The notes: generated by a model not told the origin, from the sequence alone. Positions 50,754 through 60,310 are shown, counted from the first letter of the stretch. The stretch: DNA of 64,000 bases from Intestinimonas massiliensis (ex Afouda et al. 2020) (GCF_001244995.1 NZ_LN869529.1:255454-319453), one strand, 5' to 3'. A program made the numbers and translations.

Positions 50754-51485
50754 TTACAGCGCGAAGGTGAACAGGGGGATATCCCTGGCGTCGCCGGGAT
50801 AGGCGGTGTAGGTGGCGGCCATCAGGTCCATGGTGGCGTCGTATACGTCGGTACACCATACCGACATGCTGTCGGCGCCGTCCAGAAAGCGGGAAGCCGA
50901 CTGGAGGAAGTCGTATTGGGGCAGGTTGATAAAGACCTTCAGGAACCTGGGCTCCAGGCCGGGCTGAATGCGCAGATAGTCAAAGACAAAGTGGGAACGC
51001 AGGTAGTCCAGGGTGGGGGTGATGTCGTCAATGAGGGAGCAGGGGATGTAGGTGTAATCCAGCGACTCGTTGCGCTCGCCGTCCTTGTTGGCCAGGATGA
51101 TCTCGTAAAAGGGGGTGCCCTCCTCCACCTTGGCCCGCTCGGCCAGCTCGGGATAGGCCCCCATCACCCGAAACTGGAGGAGCTGATGGTGACGGCTGCC
51201 GGTGACATCCAGCTTGACCGCGGAGGCGAAGGCCTTGGCGCTGGTGGATAGATGGGGGTGGGCGCACACGAAGGTGCCCCGGCCCCGGACCCGCTCCAGC
51301 AGGCCCATGAGGGCCATCTCCTTGATGGCCTTGTTGGCGGTGATGCGGGAGACGGAGAATTGCTCGGCCAGCTCCGTCTCCGAGGGAATCTTGCCGCCCA
51401 CCGGGTATTCTCCGCTGCGGATCTTTTCCGAGACATAATGCTGGATTTTCATATAACCGGGGGTGGCGTTCTCCTGGCTGTGCAT
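50754..51485 (-). CDS. GntR-family regulator of the HutC/UTRA group
   Basis: A 243-residue regulator: winged helix (EKIRSGEYPVGGKIPSETELAEQFSVSRITANKAIKEMALMGLLERVRGRGTFV in blocks: GKIPSETELAEQF, SRITANKAIKEMA, RGRGTFV) and a C-terminal UTRA ligand domain (from about residue 85), which usually binds a sugar phosphate or amino-acid-like effector. ATG at 51485 follows GGGAGATC. It is divergent from the LtaS-like gene and may control it as well as itself. Confidence 0.9.
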   Translation of the reverse strand: MHSQENATPGYMKIQHYVSEKIRSGEYPVGGKIPSETELAEQFSVSRITANKAIKEMALMGLLERVRGRGTFVCAHPHLSTSAKAFASAVKLDVTGSRHHQLLQFRVMGAYPELAERAKVEEGTPFYEIILANKDGERNESLDYTYIPCSLIDDITPTLDYLRSHFVFDYLRIQPGLEPRFLKVFINLPQYDFLQSASRFLDGADSMSVWCTDVYDATMDLMAATYTAYPGDARDIPLFTFAL

Positions 51486-51529
51486 ACCAATGATCTCCCT
51501 TTGGGTTCTGTCTCCGATGTGGAGGCAAA

Positions 51530-51583
51530 AATGGTAGGACCATTCTCTCACAAATATTATATGGCTTCCACGGAATTTGTCAA
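51530..51583 (-). promoter_or_regulatory. GntR gene promoter and putative operator
   Basis: TTGACA (51583-51578), 16 bases, TATAAT (51561-51556). Downstream AATGGT-AGG-ACCATT (51530-51544) is a perfect palindrome sharing TGGT..ACCA with HutC-type operators. The space up to the LtaS-like gene (51584-51730) holds AT-rich GTATA repeats and a weak rightward -10 TACAAT near 51690. Confidence 0.6.
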
Positions 51584-51730
51584 CACAGGCGGCGCCAATT
51601 TGTATATATTTTTGCAGATATGTATAGAGTTTATAGGGCTAAGGAGAGAAAGTGGAGGGAAAGGTTTCCTTTCAGGTGGCTTCGTGTTACAATACATAGC
51701 AACGATTTGACCGGAGAAGGGAGGACGAGC

Positions 51731-53797
51731 ATGGACAGACGGCAGATCGCGGCACGGGCGCTCCAGTTCCCGCTGACCATCCTGTGGCTGGAAGGCGTGA
51801 TCCGGCTGACTTGTGTGGGCGCTCTGGCCGGGCGCGGGTTGGCCTACACCCTCCTGTTCGGCCTGTCCGGCGGGCTGGCCTGCGGGGTTTTGGCCTGCCT
51901 GTGGGGTCCCAGGGGCAACCGGCGGGCTGCCTTTTTCCTCACCGGGCTGCTGACGGTGTGGTATATGGCCCAGGCTGCCTACTTCCGGGTGTTCAAGACC
52001 TTTTTGACGCTGGATACCGTCACCCTGGCGCGAAGCGCCATGACCGACTACTGGCCGGTGGCCCTCTCGGGCATTCTGGGGGCGCTGCCCATCCTGGCCC
52101 TGCTGGCCGTGCCGCTGCTGCTGCTGTGCCTATGGGAGCGGCGGGGCCGCCGGAAGGGGCGCAGGGAGCGGTCCACCCGCCCGTCCTGTTTTGCTCATAC
52201 CCCCCGGGCCCTGGCGGCCTGCCTGCTGGTGGGGGCAGCGGTAGTCCAACTCACCGCCGTACTGGCCGTGGCGGCTGACGACCGGGGTATCCAGTCCCCC
52301 AGCGAGCTCTACCGGGGGCCGGTGGAGCCCGAGCTCTCGGTGTCGCACTTCGGCGTGCTGACCACCCTGCGCCTGGACGCCCAGCAGCTCCTGGCGGGGG
52401 AGCTGCCGGAGCTGGAGCTTGAACCTCCGGTGGGGCGGCCCGCCGCGCCGATGCCCGTCCGCCCGGAGCTGCTGGCCTGGCCGGAGCCCCCGTCGGAGTC
52501 CCGGAAGTCCGCCTATGCGCCCAATGTGCTGGACATCGACTTTGCCGGGCTGCTGGCGGAGGAGACCGACCCCGCGGTGGCGGAGCTGCACCAGTATTTC
52601 AGCCAGCGGCCCCCCACTTTGAAAAATGAGTATACCGGCCGGTTTGCGGGGAAAAACCTGCTGTTCATCACCGCCGAGGGCTTTTGGAAATATGCGGTGA
52701 ACGAGACCTATACCCCCACGCTTTGGAAGCTGGCCCACGAGGGCTTTGTCTTTGAAAATTTCTACACTCCCCTGTGGTGGAAGTCCACCACCGACGGAGA
52801 GTATACGGTGTGCACCTCGCTGATCCCCACCAGCGCCCGGCGGTCCTTCAAGGCCTCGGCCGGGAACGACATGCCCTTCTGCATGGGCTGGATGCTGCGG
52901 GACCAGGGCTATCCTACCGCCGCCTACCACGACCATACCTGGACCTATTACGATCGGAATCTCTCCCACCCCAACATGGGCTACGATTTTTACGCCCTGG
53001 GCCACGGGCTGGAGGTGACGGAGAGCTGGCCGGAGTCCGACCTGGAGATGATGCAGCGTACCATCCCCAAGGCCCTGGCGGGGGAGAAGCCGTTCCATAA
53101 CTACTACATGACGGTCAGCGGCCACATGAACTACAACTTCACCGGCAACGCCATGTCCATCAAGCATCAGGCCGAGGTGGCGGAACTGGACATGAGTGAG
53201 GAGGCCGCCGCCTACCTCGCCTGCAACATGGAACTGGACCAGGCCCTGGCCTATACGCTGGAGGAGCTGAAAAAGGCGGGGGAGCTGGAGAACACAGTGA
53301 TCTGCCTGTCCGGCGACCATTACCCCTACGGCATGGACCCGGCCACCTGGGACGAGTTCTATGGCGGGCATATGGACACCGATTTTGAGGTCTATCACAG
53401 TACGCTGATCCTCTGGTCGGGCGATATGACCGAGCCCGTGGTGATCGAAAAGCCCTGCGAGAGCCTGGACATTCTGCCCACCCTGCTCAACCTGTTCGGG
53501 CTGGAGTACGACTCCCGGCTGCTGGCGGGGCGGGACATCCTGGCCGACGAGCCGGGCCTGGTGATCTTCTCCAACAGGAGCTTTCTCACCGACCTGGGGC
53601 GGTACAACGCCCGCACTGATACCTTTGCGCCCAGCGAGGGGGCGGCGGTGCCGGATGGATACGCCGTGGAGGTCTATCAGCAGGTAAGGGACCTGTTTGC
53701 CTACTCGGTGGCCGTTTTGGACGAGGACTATTACAGCCGGCTGGACCTGTATCCCGGGTGGGCGCGGGTCAGCCGGAGCGATATGGGAGGAATGTAA
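51731..53797 (+). CDS. LtaS-like membrane sulfatase-fold phosphotransferase
   Basis: A 688-residue protein: five membrane helices in the first ~210 residues, then an extracellular sulfatase-fold domain. LLFITAEGFWKYAV has the first metal Glu; WWKSTTDGEYTVCTSL holds the nucleophilic Thr, as in LtaS GKTSDAEF; YHDHTWTYYDRN and CLSGDHYPYG (metal Asp-His) complete the site. It probably transfers glycerol phosphate or a similar group to lipid-linked or wall polymers. ATG at 51731 after GAGGACG. Next gene follows by 2 bases. Confidence 0.88.
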   Translation: MDRRQIAARALQFPLTILWLEGVIRLTCVGALAGRGLAYTLLFGLSGGLACGVLACLWGPRGNRRAAFFLTGLLTVWYMAQAAYFRVFKTFLTLDTVTLARSAMTDYWPVALSGILGALPILALLAVPLLLLCLWERRGRRKGRRERSTRPSCFAHTPRALAACLLVGAAVVQLTAVLAVAADDRGIQSPSELYRGPVEPELSVSHFGVLTTLRLDAQQLLAGELPELELEPPVGRPAAPMPVRPELLAWPEPPSESRKSAYAPNVLDIDFAGLLAEETDPAVAELHQYFSQRPPTLKNEYTGRFAGKNLLFITAEGFWKYAVNETYTPTLWKLAHEGFVFENFYTPLWWKSTTDGEYTVCTSLIPTSARRSFKASAGNDMPFCMGWMLRDQGYPTAAYHDHTWTYYDRNLSHPNMGYDFYALGHGLEVTESWPESDLEMMQRTIPKALAGEKPFHNYYMTVSGHMNYNFTGNAMSIKHQAEVAELDMSEEAAAYLACNMELDQALAYTLEELKKAGELENTVICLSGDHYPYGMDPATWDEFYGGHMDTDFEVYHSTLILWSGDMTEPVVIEKPCESLDILPTLLNLFGLEYDSRLLAGRDILADEPGLVIFSNRSFLTDLGRYNARTDTFAPSEGAAVPDGYAVEVYQQVRDLFAYSVAVLDEDYYSRLDLYPGWARVSRSDMGGM

Positions 53798-53799
53798 GA

Positions 53800-55104
53800 A
53801 TGCAGACGTTGGACCGACTGATGACCTATCTGGAACACAGCCCCAGTCCCTTCCACGCGGCGGCCAGCGCCGCCGCGCTGCTGGAGGAGGGCGGATTTGT
53901 CCGGCTGGAGGAGGGGGATGCCTGGGCCCTGAAGCCCGGGGGACAGTATTATGTTACCCGCAACCAGTTCAGCCTCATCGCCTTCCGGCTGCCCGGCGGC
54001 CCTCTGACCGGCTGGCGCATGACCGCCGCCCACAGCGACTCACCCACCTTCCGGGTAAAGAACGACGGCATGGGCGGGGACAAGCGCTATGCCAGGCTGG
54101 AGGTGGAGGGTTACGGCGGCATGAACTGCGCTTCCTGGCTGGACCGGCCTCTGACGGTAGCGGGCCGGGTGGTGGTGCGCACCCCGGAGGGGGTGGAGAG
54201 CCGCCTGGTGTATCTGGACCGGGACCTGCTCACCATCCCCAGCCTGGCCATCCATCAGCAGCGGGACGTGAACAAGGGCCATGAGTACAACCTCCAGCGG
54301 GACATGCAGCCGCTCTTCGGTCTGAACGGCGCGGGGGAGGACCTGGGGGAACAGCTTGCCCGGGCGGCGGGGGTGGAGTATGGGGACCTGCTCTCCACCG
54401 ACATTGTGCTGTGTCCCCGGCAGAAGCCGGTGCGGCTGGGGGCGGCGGGGGAGCTTTTCCAGGCCCCCCGCATCGACGACCTGGCCTGCGCTTACGCCAC
54501 CTTGGAGGGCCTGCTCCGGGCCGGGCCCAACCCGGCGGCGGGGCAGGTCTACTGCCTCTTCGACAACGAGGAGGTGGGCAGCGGCACCCGCCAGGGGGCC
54601 ATGAGCAGCTTCCTGCCCGACGTGCTCGCCCGGGCGGCTCTGGCTCTGGGCCTGGGGGAGGAGGAGCGGAGGCGGGCCCTGGCCAACAGCCTGCTCCTCA
54701 GCGCCGACAACGGCCATGCCGTCCACCCCAATTTTCCGGAGAAGGCCGACCCGGAGAACCGGGTCTACCCCAATGGCGGCGTGGTGGTCAAGCTCAACGC
54801 CAGCCAGAAGTACACCACAACCGGCCTCACCGCCGGGCTGTTCCGGGCCGTCTGCCAGCGGGCCGGGGTACCGGTGCAGGTCTTTGCCAACCGGGCCGAC
54901 GAGCCCGGCGGCTCCACCCTGGGCAACCTGCTCAGTCACGCCGTCAGCATCCCCATGGTAGACATCGGCATGGCACAGCTCGCCATGCACGCCGCCGTGG
55001 AGACGGCGGGGAGCCAGGACCCGGAGCACCTCTCCCGGGCCTGTACGGCCTTTTTTGAAGCGAACTTCACCCAGTGCGCCGACGGCCGGTATGTACTTGG
55101 CTGA
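53800..55104 (+). CDS. M18-family aminopeptidase (short form)
   Basis: A 434-residue M18 zinc aminopeptidase of the aspartyl aminopeptidase type: MTAAHSDSPTFRVK (metal His and Asp), LFDNEEVGSGTRQGA (catalytic Glu pair), SADNGHAVHPNF, and LSHAVSIPMVDIGMAQLAMHA near the end (last metal His). It differs clearly from the M18 at 33525, so the two are not recent copies. Follows the LtaS-like gene by 2 bases, GGAGG before ATG, so one transcript is likely. Confidence 0.92.
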   Translation: MQTLDRLMTYLEHSPSPFHAAASAAALLEEGGFVRLEEGDAWALKPGGQYYVTRNQFSLIAFRLPGGPLTGWRMTAAHSDSPTFRVKNDGMGGDKRYARLEVEGYGGMNCASWLDRPLTVAGRVVVRTPEGVESRLVYLDRDLLTIPSLAIHQQRDVNKGHEYNLQRDMQPLFGLNGAGEDLGEQLARAAGVEYGDLLSTDIVLCPRQKPVRLGAAGELFQAPRIDDLACAYATLEGLLRAGPNPAAGQVYCLFDNEEVGSGTRQGAMSSFLPDVLARAALALGLGEEERRRALANSLLLSADNGHAVHPNFPEKADPENRVYPNGGVVVKLNASQKYTTTGLTAGLFRAVCQRAGVPVQVFANRADEPGGSTLGNLLSHAVSIPMVDIGMAQLAMHAAVETAGSQDPEHLSRACTAFFEANFTQCADGRYVLG

Positions 55105-55116
55105 GGGGACGGGGAG

Positions 55117-55290
55117 ATGAGACCGGAGCATTATGAGCGGGCCGCTTTGGCGCAGGGCTTTCTGGCTCGTTTGCCCCAAAACCTGGCACCGGAACAAAGC
55201 CAATTGGCGTTGAAGGCCTTGGGATTCAAGCCTTTTCGCTTTGTTCGGTGCGCATTAAAAGAAAGACTGTTGTGTGGCAGAAGTGCGTAA
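55117..55290 (+). other. doubtful 57-codon reading frame
   Basis: ATG 12 bases after the M18 stop with GGGGACGGGGAG before it. It begins MRPEHYERAALAQGFLARLP and its stop lies inside the 44-bp palindrome. No family recognised; it may be a gene fragment, since the next stretch is a decayed MATE gene. Confidence 0.2.
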
Positions 55291-55319
55291 ATCCAAATTT
55301 GGATTTACGCACTTCTGCC
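55276..55319. repeat. 44-bp perfect palindrome, probable terminator
   Basis: GGCAGAAGTGCGTAAATCC with its complement, centre AAATTT, followed by TTTATTCTT. Can act as a rightward terminator after the LtaS-like/M18 operon. Confidence 0.75.
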
Positions 55320-55354
55320 TTTATTCTTATGTCTCGGGAGGTCCTTATCTGGCC

Positions 55355-55531
55355 ACGGAGCCCCTCGGAAAGCTGCCGCTCAAGTTCTCAGCGCCCTGTG
55401 TGCTGTCCATGCGAGGGAGCGATCTCTACCACATCGTGGATCAAATCTTTATCGGGCAGAGCGTGGGCTGTCCGGGCAACGCTGATACCAACGCGGAATC
55501 CATTTGGCTCGCAGTGGAGCGCCTGTTTTGA
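55355..55531 (+). pseudogene. decayed N-terminal fragment of a MATE transporter
   Basis: The frame reads TEPLGKLPLKFSAPCVLSM, then DLYHIVDQIFIGQSVG and GNADTN, which is clearly the first helix region of a MATE protein (usual form: LYNIVDQIFIGQGVG..GNAATN), but it stops after about 58 codons and has lost its start codon. Nothing of the rest remains before the next gene. It is a different MATE subgroup from the intact gene at 16752. Confidence 0.8.
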
Positions 55532-55578
55532 CGGCCGGAACAGCAAACCCGGCCCGGTCCAGTTCATCGCGGTAGAGG

Positions 55579-55611
55579 CATCCCCTCCCGCCGGCAGGGC
55601 GGGAGGGGATG
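55579..55611. terminator. hairpin after the exported coiled-coil gene
   Basis: Fourteen-bp stem CATCCCCTCCCGCC with a 5-base loop, 8 bases beyond the minus-strand stop; no clear T-run. Confidence 0.6.
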
Positions 55612-55619
55612 AAAGACCT

Positions 55620-57980
55620 TTATTTGCGGAACAGGCCGGTGATGGCATTCCAGAAGTCCCGGAACATGGCGGCGACGCGGCTCCAGAAGGTGCCCTGATC
55701 GGCGCTCTGCTGGGAGAGGGTCTGCTGGGATTCCTCCTCGTCCGCCTTGATCTCCTGGGTACGCATGATGTACTGGACGCTCTGGGGATTGCCGTTCTGC
55801 GCCGAGGTGAGGGAGCCCGGGCCCGCCCCGGCGTCCATCAGCAGCAGGTTGTTGTCCCCGCCGGTGTGGCTGTCCCACTCGTCGTCGATGAGGCTGGTAA
55901 TGGTGTCCTTAGCGTTGCGGATGGTGCCGGTCTGCTCCAGTCCGGCGGTGGAGCGCCGCAGGGCGTCGCTGAGCCCGCTGAGGGTCTGGCGGGGACCGTC
56001 ATCCAGGCTGGGGCCGCTCTGCTTCAGCAGGGCTTCTGCCGAGGAGAGAAAGGCATGGGTGTCCTTCAGGGCCGCCTGGGTGGTGTCGGAGAGGGCCTTG
56101 GCGTCGGTCAGGGCCTGCTGGGCCTGGGGCTCGTAGGTGTTCAGGGTGTCGTCCAGCTTCTGGACCAGATCCAGGGCGGTATCGGCGTTTTGGGTCACCC
56201 GGCCGGCCAGGTCGCCCAGCTCGTCCAGGTGGTCCAGCAGTCCGGCGGCATCCCCTTCATGGGCCTTCAAATCCTTTAAGAGGTCGGAAGCCAGCTTGGA
56301 CAGGCGGGTCAGGTCGTCGCTGAGTCCATCCTCGCCCAGAGCGATGGTGAGGCTCTGGAGGTCGTCCACCACGTTGGCGGTGGGCTTGGCCAGGCCGGAG
56401 ACCAGGGAGTTAACCTCGTCGATCTTGTCGTTGACCCCGGGGATGGCGCTGTTGGCGGTGTCCAGCAGCTTGAGCTGCTCTTCAAAGTCGGCTTCCTGGG
56501 ACATCTCCAGCAGCTTTACGGCCAGTTGGGCCTCCTCGGCGGTCTTGCCGGGGCCGCCCATCTCCGTGGGGATCATCAAAAACTGCTCAAAGGTGGTGCC
56601 CTCCGGCAGCAGACCGGCGGCCAGCATCTGGTCGTAGGTGGCCTTTCCGGCCTGGACCTCCTCCAGCTTTTCCAGGATCTGCTCCGAAGAGGTAAAGCCG
56701 CCGATGTGGATGGTATCCACCTCAGAGACCCCCTTGGCGCCCTTCAGAGCGCTCTCCAGCTTGGCCAGGCTGCGCTCCAGGTCCTCCAGGGCGTCGCTCA
56801 TATCGCTGAAGTCGTTCTCCAGGTTCCCGGCGATCTGGGCGGCCTCCTTGTTGTAGGACTCGATGCTGCCCGCCAGCTCCTTGAGCTTTTTGGTGTCGGA
56901 CTGGAGGTTTTGGATGGATTTCCGGGCGGCGGAGAGCTCAGGCTTGAGGGCCACGGCGTTCTCCGTCAGGGCGGTGAGGGTGCCGGTGGTGTCGGTCAGG
57001 GCCTGAGAGGCGGTGTCCAGGTGGCCGTTCAGGGGGGCCAGGGCCCCGTTCAGGGCGTCCAGGTCGGCCAGAGCGGCGTCGGCGCTGTCGTAGACCTGCC
57101 CCTTGCCGCTGGAGATGGTGCCCCGGGCGGCGTTGAGCCGATCCAGGCCGCTGGCGGTGGCGTTGAGGCTGCCGCTCATGCCGTCCAAGGTGTTGAGGAT
57201 CACGTCCATACTGTCGTTGATGGCGTCGTAGGAGTCCTCCACCTTTTCCTTGGCTTCCCGCAGATCCGCGATCTGGTCGAGCTGCTGGAGGGTGGCGGGG
57301 ACGGCCAGCAGCACCAGGCCGGAGAAGGAGAAGTCGTCGCTGCCCACCCGGATGGCAAAGTGCTGCTCCTCGCCGGGCATGACCATGAACAGGACGGTGC
57401 GCAGGTTGCCCACGAGCTGGACCTCGGCCCCCGGAGCCTCCAGGGAGAGGATGTCGTCGGCGTTGAAGGCGGTGGCGGCGGTGAGGACCAGGTTGTTGCG
57501 GCTGTACTCCGAGGCGTTGGGGTTGGGCAGCACGTCCAGGTCGATCTCCACCAGGCCGGTCTTGCCCGCCAGGTCCTCGGCCAGGGCCGGGGCGCCGTTG
57601 AGCTTATAGGATACCGAGAAGGTCCAGGGCAGGTCATGGAAGGGCTGCTGGGTCTTGCCCTCGAAGTAGAACCGGGACGGGGCGTCCTCCCCCAGATCGA
57701 AGGTGACCGTGCCGTCAGACACGGTGGGGGTGCGGTCGTCGGTGAGGTTGATGATGTCGTCGTAGGTGCCGTAATCAGTAAGGCTGGTGTGGCCGTTGGT
57801 CTGGTAGCTCTTGACCACGCTGGCGTCCATCAGGCCGCCGTAGTAGTCCAGGGTGGCGTAATAGGACTCGTCGCAGACGGGCTCCAGCTCTCCCGCGGCC
57901 AGGGCGGAGGTGCACAGCGGGGCGGCGGCCAGAACGGCGGCGAGGAGCAGCGCCAAGGGGCGCCGATAAGGGGTTTTCAT
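55620..57980 (-). CDS. large exported coiled-coil protein, partner of MMPL transporter
   Basis: A 786-residue secreted protein. Signal peptide residues 1-29 end in TSALAAGE. Residues about 30-240 are beta-rich; about 250-690 is almost all helical with repeated D-T-L/A-L-x-x-L patterns, predicted coiled coil, like the YhgE/Pip type of envelope protein. The end (TFWSRVAAMFRDFWNAITGLFRK) is an amphipathic or weak membrane helix. ATG at 57980 follows AAAGGAG. It lies 16 bases after the MMPL gene; together they may form an envelope-spanning export machine. Confidence 0.75.
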   Translation of the reverse strand: MKTPYRRPLALLLAAVLAAAPLCTSALAAGELEPVCDESYYATLDYYGGLMDASVVKSYQTNGHTSLTDYGTYDDIINLTDDRTPTVSDGTVTFDLGEDAPSRFYFEGKTQQPFHDLPWTFSVSYKLNGAPALAEDLAGKTGLVEIDLDVLPNPNASEYSRNNLVLTAATAFNADDILSLEAPGAEVQLVGNLRTVLFMVMPGEEQHFAIRVGSDDFSFSGLVLLAVPATLQQLDQIADLREAKEKVEDSYDAINDSMDVILNTLDGMSGSLNATASGLDRLNAARGTISSGKGQVYDSADAALADLDALNGALAPLNGHLDTASQALTDTTGTLTALTENAVALKPELSAARKSIQNLQSDTKKLKELAGSIESYNKEAAQIAGNLENDFSDMSDALEDLERSLAKLESALKGAKGVSEVDTIHIGGFTSSEQILEKLEEVQAGKATYDQMLAAGLLPEGTTFEQFLMIPTEMGGPGKTAEEAQLAVKLLEMSQEADFEEQLKLLDTANSAIPGVNDKIDEVNSLVSGLAKPTANVVDDLQSLTIALGEDGLSDDLTRLSKLASDLLKDLKAHEGDAAGLLDHLDELGDLAGRVTQNADTALDLVQKLDDTLNTYEPQAQQALTDAKALSDTTQAALKDTHAFLSSAEALLKQSGPSLDDGPRQTLSGLSDALRRSTAGLEQTGTIRNAKDTITSLIDDEWDSHTGGDNNLLLMDAGAGPGSLTSAQNGNPQSVQYIMRTQEIKADEEESQQTLSQQSADQGTFWSRVAAMFRDFWNAITGLFRK

Positions 57981-57996
57981 AGGGAACGATCTCCTT

Positions 57997-60129
57997 TCAG
58001 TGTTTTTCGGCGGCGGTGAGGGCGGCCTCGCCGGTTTTGGATGCTTTGGAGGCCTTGGACGGCTTGGCCTTCCGCCACCACAGGGTGGTTTTGGAGATGA
58101 TGGGCTCAAAGACCACCAACACGGAGGGCAGGATGAACATGCTGATCAGGGCGGAGATGATGGCGCCCCGGGACAGCATCAGGCAGATGCTGCTGACGAT
58201 GTCCATGGTAGAGATCAGCGCAACGCCCAGGGTGGAGCAGAAAAAGACCAGAGCGCTGGTGAGGATGGAGACGTCGGACGAAGCGGCGGCGATCTGGATG
58301 GCCTCCTTGCGGTCCCTCCCCTTTTGCAGCTCCTCCTGGAACCGTGTGGTCATCAGGATGGCGTAGTCCACCGTGGCGCCGAGCTGGACGCAGCCGATGA
58401 CCGTGGGGGCCACGAAGGCGATCACCGTTCCGGTGAAGTAGGGGATGCCCTGATTGATGAAGATGGCCAGCTCGATGGTGGCCACCAGCAGGATGGGAAC
58501 GGTGAGGGAGCGGAAGGTAAAGGCCACGATGATGAGAATGGCGAGGATGGACAGATAGCTTGTGATCCGGAAGTCGGAGTCGGACACGGTGATGAGGTCG
58601 TCGGTCATGGCGGCCTCGCCGGTGATATAGGCGCCGGGGTCGTAGGTGTGGAGCAGCTCGGTCAGCTCGGCGAGCTGCTGGGAGACCTCGTTCGAGGCGG
58701 TGACGTATTCGGAGTTGACCATCAGCATCTGATAGCCCTCCGCCTTGCACAGCTCCTTCACGTCGTCGGGGATGAAGAAGTCCGGGATGGTCCCGCTGAT
58801 GAGCTTGTCGTAGGCCACCACGCTGGTGATGCCGGGGATGTCGTCGATGGCCTCCTCCAGCTCCTTCATTTTGGCCCGGCTCAGGTCGTCCCGCATCACG
58901 ATGAAGTGGGACGAGGCCATGTTGAACTCATCCTTGAGCTTGTCGGTGGCCACGATGGAGGGCATATCCTGGGGCAGGGACTGGTCCAGCTTGTAGTAGA
59001 CCTGCGTGTGGTTGTTGGAATAGACGGCGGGGAGGAACAGAACCAGGAAGAGCCCCACGAAGAAATGCCGGTGCCGGACCACGAAGGCGTTTAGCTTTTC
59101 GAAGTTGGGCTTGAGAGCCGGATGGCGGTATTTCCGGATGGCGCCGTCCATCTGCAGCAGGATGGAGGGCAGCACCAGTACCACGGTGGCCACGCCCAGC
59201 ACCACGCCCTTGGCCATGACGATGCCCAGGTCCATGCCCAGGGTCAACCGCATGAAGCACAGGGCCAAAAAGCCCGCGATGGTGGTCAGGGAGCTGCCGG
59301 ACAGGGACTTGAAGGCGGCCACGATGGAGGTGGCCATGGCGTCCCGCTTGTCCGCGTGGCGGGGGACCTCCTCCACATAGCGGTGGTAGAGGAAGATGGA
59401 GTAGTCCATGGTGACGCCCAGTTGCAGCACCGCCGCGATGGCCTGGGTGATGAAAGAGATCTCACCCTTGAAGAAGTTGGTGCCGAAGTTATAGATCACG
59501 GCCAGGCCGATGCTGCACATCAGGGCCACCGGCAGCGCCCAAGACTCCATCATCACGCACATGGCGATCATGGACAGGGCCACGGCCATCAGTACGTACA
59601 GCGGCATCTCCTGGGAAATCAGGTCCTTGGTGTCTTTGATAAAGACGGAGAAGCCGGCCAGAAAGCAGTTTTTGTTGCACAGGGAGCGGACCTGTTCGAT
59701 GGATTTCATCGTGGCCTCCGAGGCGCCGGGCTGGTCGTACTGGACGATCATCATGGTGGCGTCGCCGGAGAAGAAGATGTCTCGGATGTCCGCGGGGATC
59801 ATCTCCTGGGGGATCTGGATGCCCACCAGGCTGGACAGCCAGATGGCGTTGCTGACGCCGGGGACCTGCTCCACCTCTTTCTGGAGCTGGTTGGTGTACT
59901 CGGGGGGCATATCCTCCACGATCAGCATGGTGGTGGCCGCCATGTGGAAGGGCTCCTCCAGCAGAGCCTCCCCCTTGGCGGAATCCAGATCGTCGGGCAG
60001 ATAGGACAGGATATCGTAGTTGATGCGGGTGGCAACGGCCCCCAGGATGCTGGGGATCAGAAGCAGGACCGCAATCGAAACCACTAGTTTTGGCTTCCGT
60101 GTCAGCGCGTGGGCAATTTTCTCAAGCAA
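57997..60129 (-). CDS. MMPL/RND-superfamily membrane transporter
   Basis: A 710-residue, twelve-helix protein of the MMPL type with two large outer loops and two repeats of the helix bundle (QAIAAVLQLGVTMDYSIFLYHRYVEE and VIGCVQLGATVDYAILMTTRFQEE carry the conserved Asp-Tyr pairs of proton transfer). These proteins export lipids, siderophores or drugs. I chose TTG at 60129, 8 bases after AAGG; longer starts at 60192 and 60222 are on or before the promoter. The partner gene at 55620 follows directly. Confidence 0.88.
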   Translation of the reverse strand: MLEKIAHALTRKPKLVVSIAVLLLIPSILGAVATRINYDILSYLPDDLDSAKGEALLEEPFHMAATTMLIVEDMPPEYTNQLQKEVEQVPGVSNAIWLSSLVGIQIPQEMIPADIRDIFFSGDATMMIVQYDQPGASEATMKSIEQVRSLCNKNCFLAGFSVFIKDTKDLISQEMPLYVLMAVALSMIAMCVMMESWALPVALMCSIGLAVIYNFGTNFFKGEISFITQAIAAVLQLGVTMDYSIFLYHRYVEEVPRHADKRDAMATSIVAAFKSLSGSSLTTIAGFLALCFMRLTLGMDLGIVMAKGVVLGVATVVLVLPSILLQMDGAIRKYRHPALKPNFEKLNAFVVRHRHFFVGLFLVLFLPAVYSNNHTQVYYKLDQSLPQDMPSIVATDKLKDEFNMASSHFIVMRDDLSRAKMKELEEAIDDIPGITSVVAYDKLISGTIPDFFIPDDVKELCKAEGYQMLMVNSEYVTASNEVSQQLAELTELLHTYDPGAYITGEAAMTDDLITVSDSDFRITSYLSILAILIIVAFTFRSLTVPILLVATIELAIFINQGIPYFTGTVIAFVAPTVIGCVQLGATVDYAILMTTRFQEELQKGRDRKEAIQIAAASSDVSILTSALVFFCSTLGVALISTMDIVSSICLMLSRGAIISALISMFILPSVLVVFEPIISKTTLWWRKAKPSKASKASKTGEAALTAAEKH

Positions 60130-60190
60130 AGCAGTCACCTTCCCAAATCGGATACCGGCGGCCGGGCCCGGCCGCCTTAAGGACCCCTCC

Positions 60191-60310
60191 ATCTTAGTGT
60201 CGCGCCGTCCAAGAGTCAACAAAACCGGGCCGATCCTTATAATTCTTAATAAACGGACAGGCTTGACAGCCCGGGGGCAAGCAGCTACTCTAATCTTAAT
60301 GATTCTTCAT
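60191..60310. promoter_or_regulatory. divergent promoters of MMPL operon and two-component genes
   Basis: Leftward: TTGACT (60219-60214), 17 bases, TAAGAT (60196-60191). Rightward: TTGACA (60263-60268), 17 bases, TACTCT (60286-60291). Copies of a C-T-T-A/C-A-T hexamer occur at 60245, 60295 and 60305 (the last two 10 bases apart), possible sites for the adjacent OmpR-type regulator. Confidence 0.55.
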
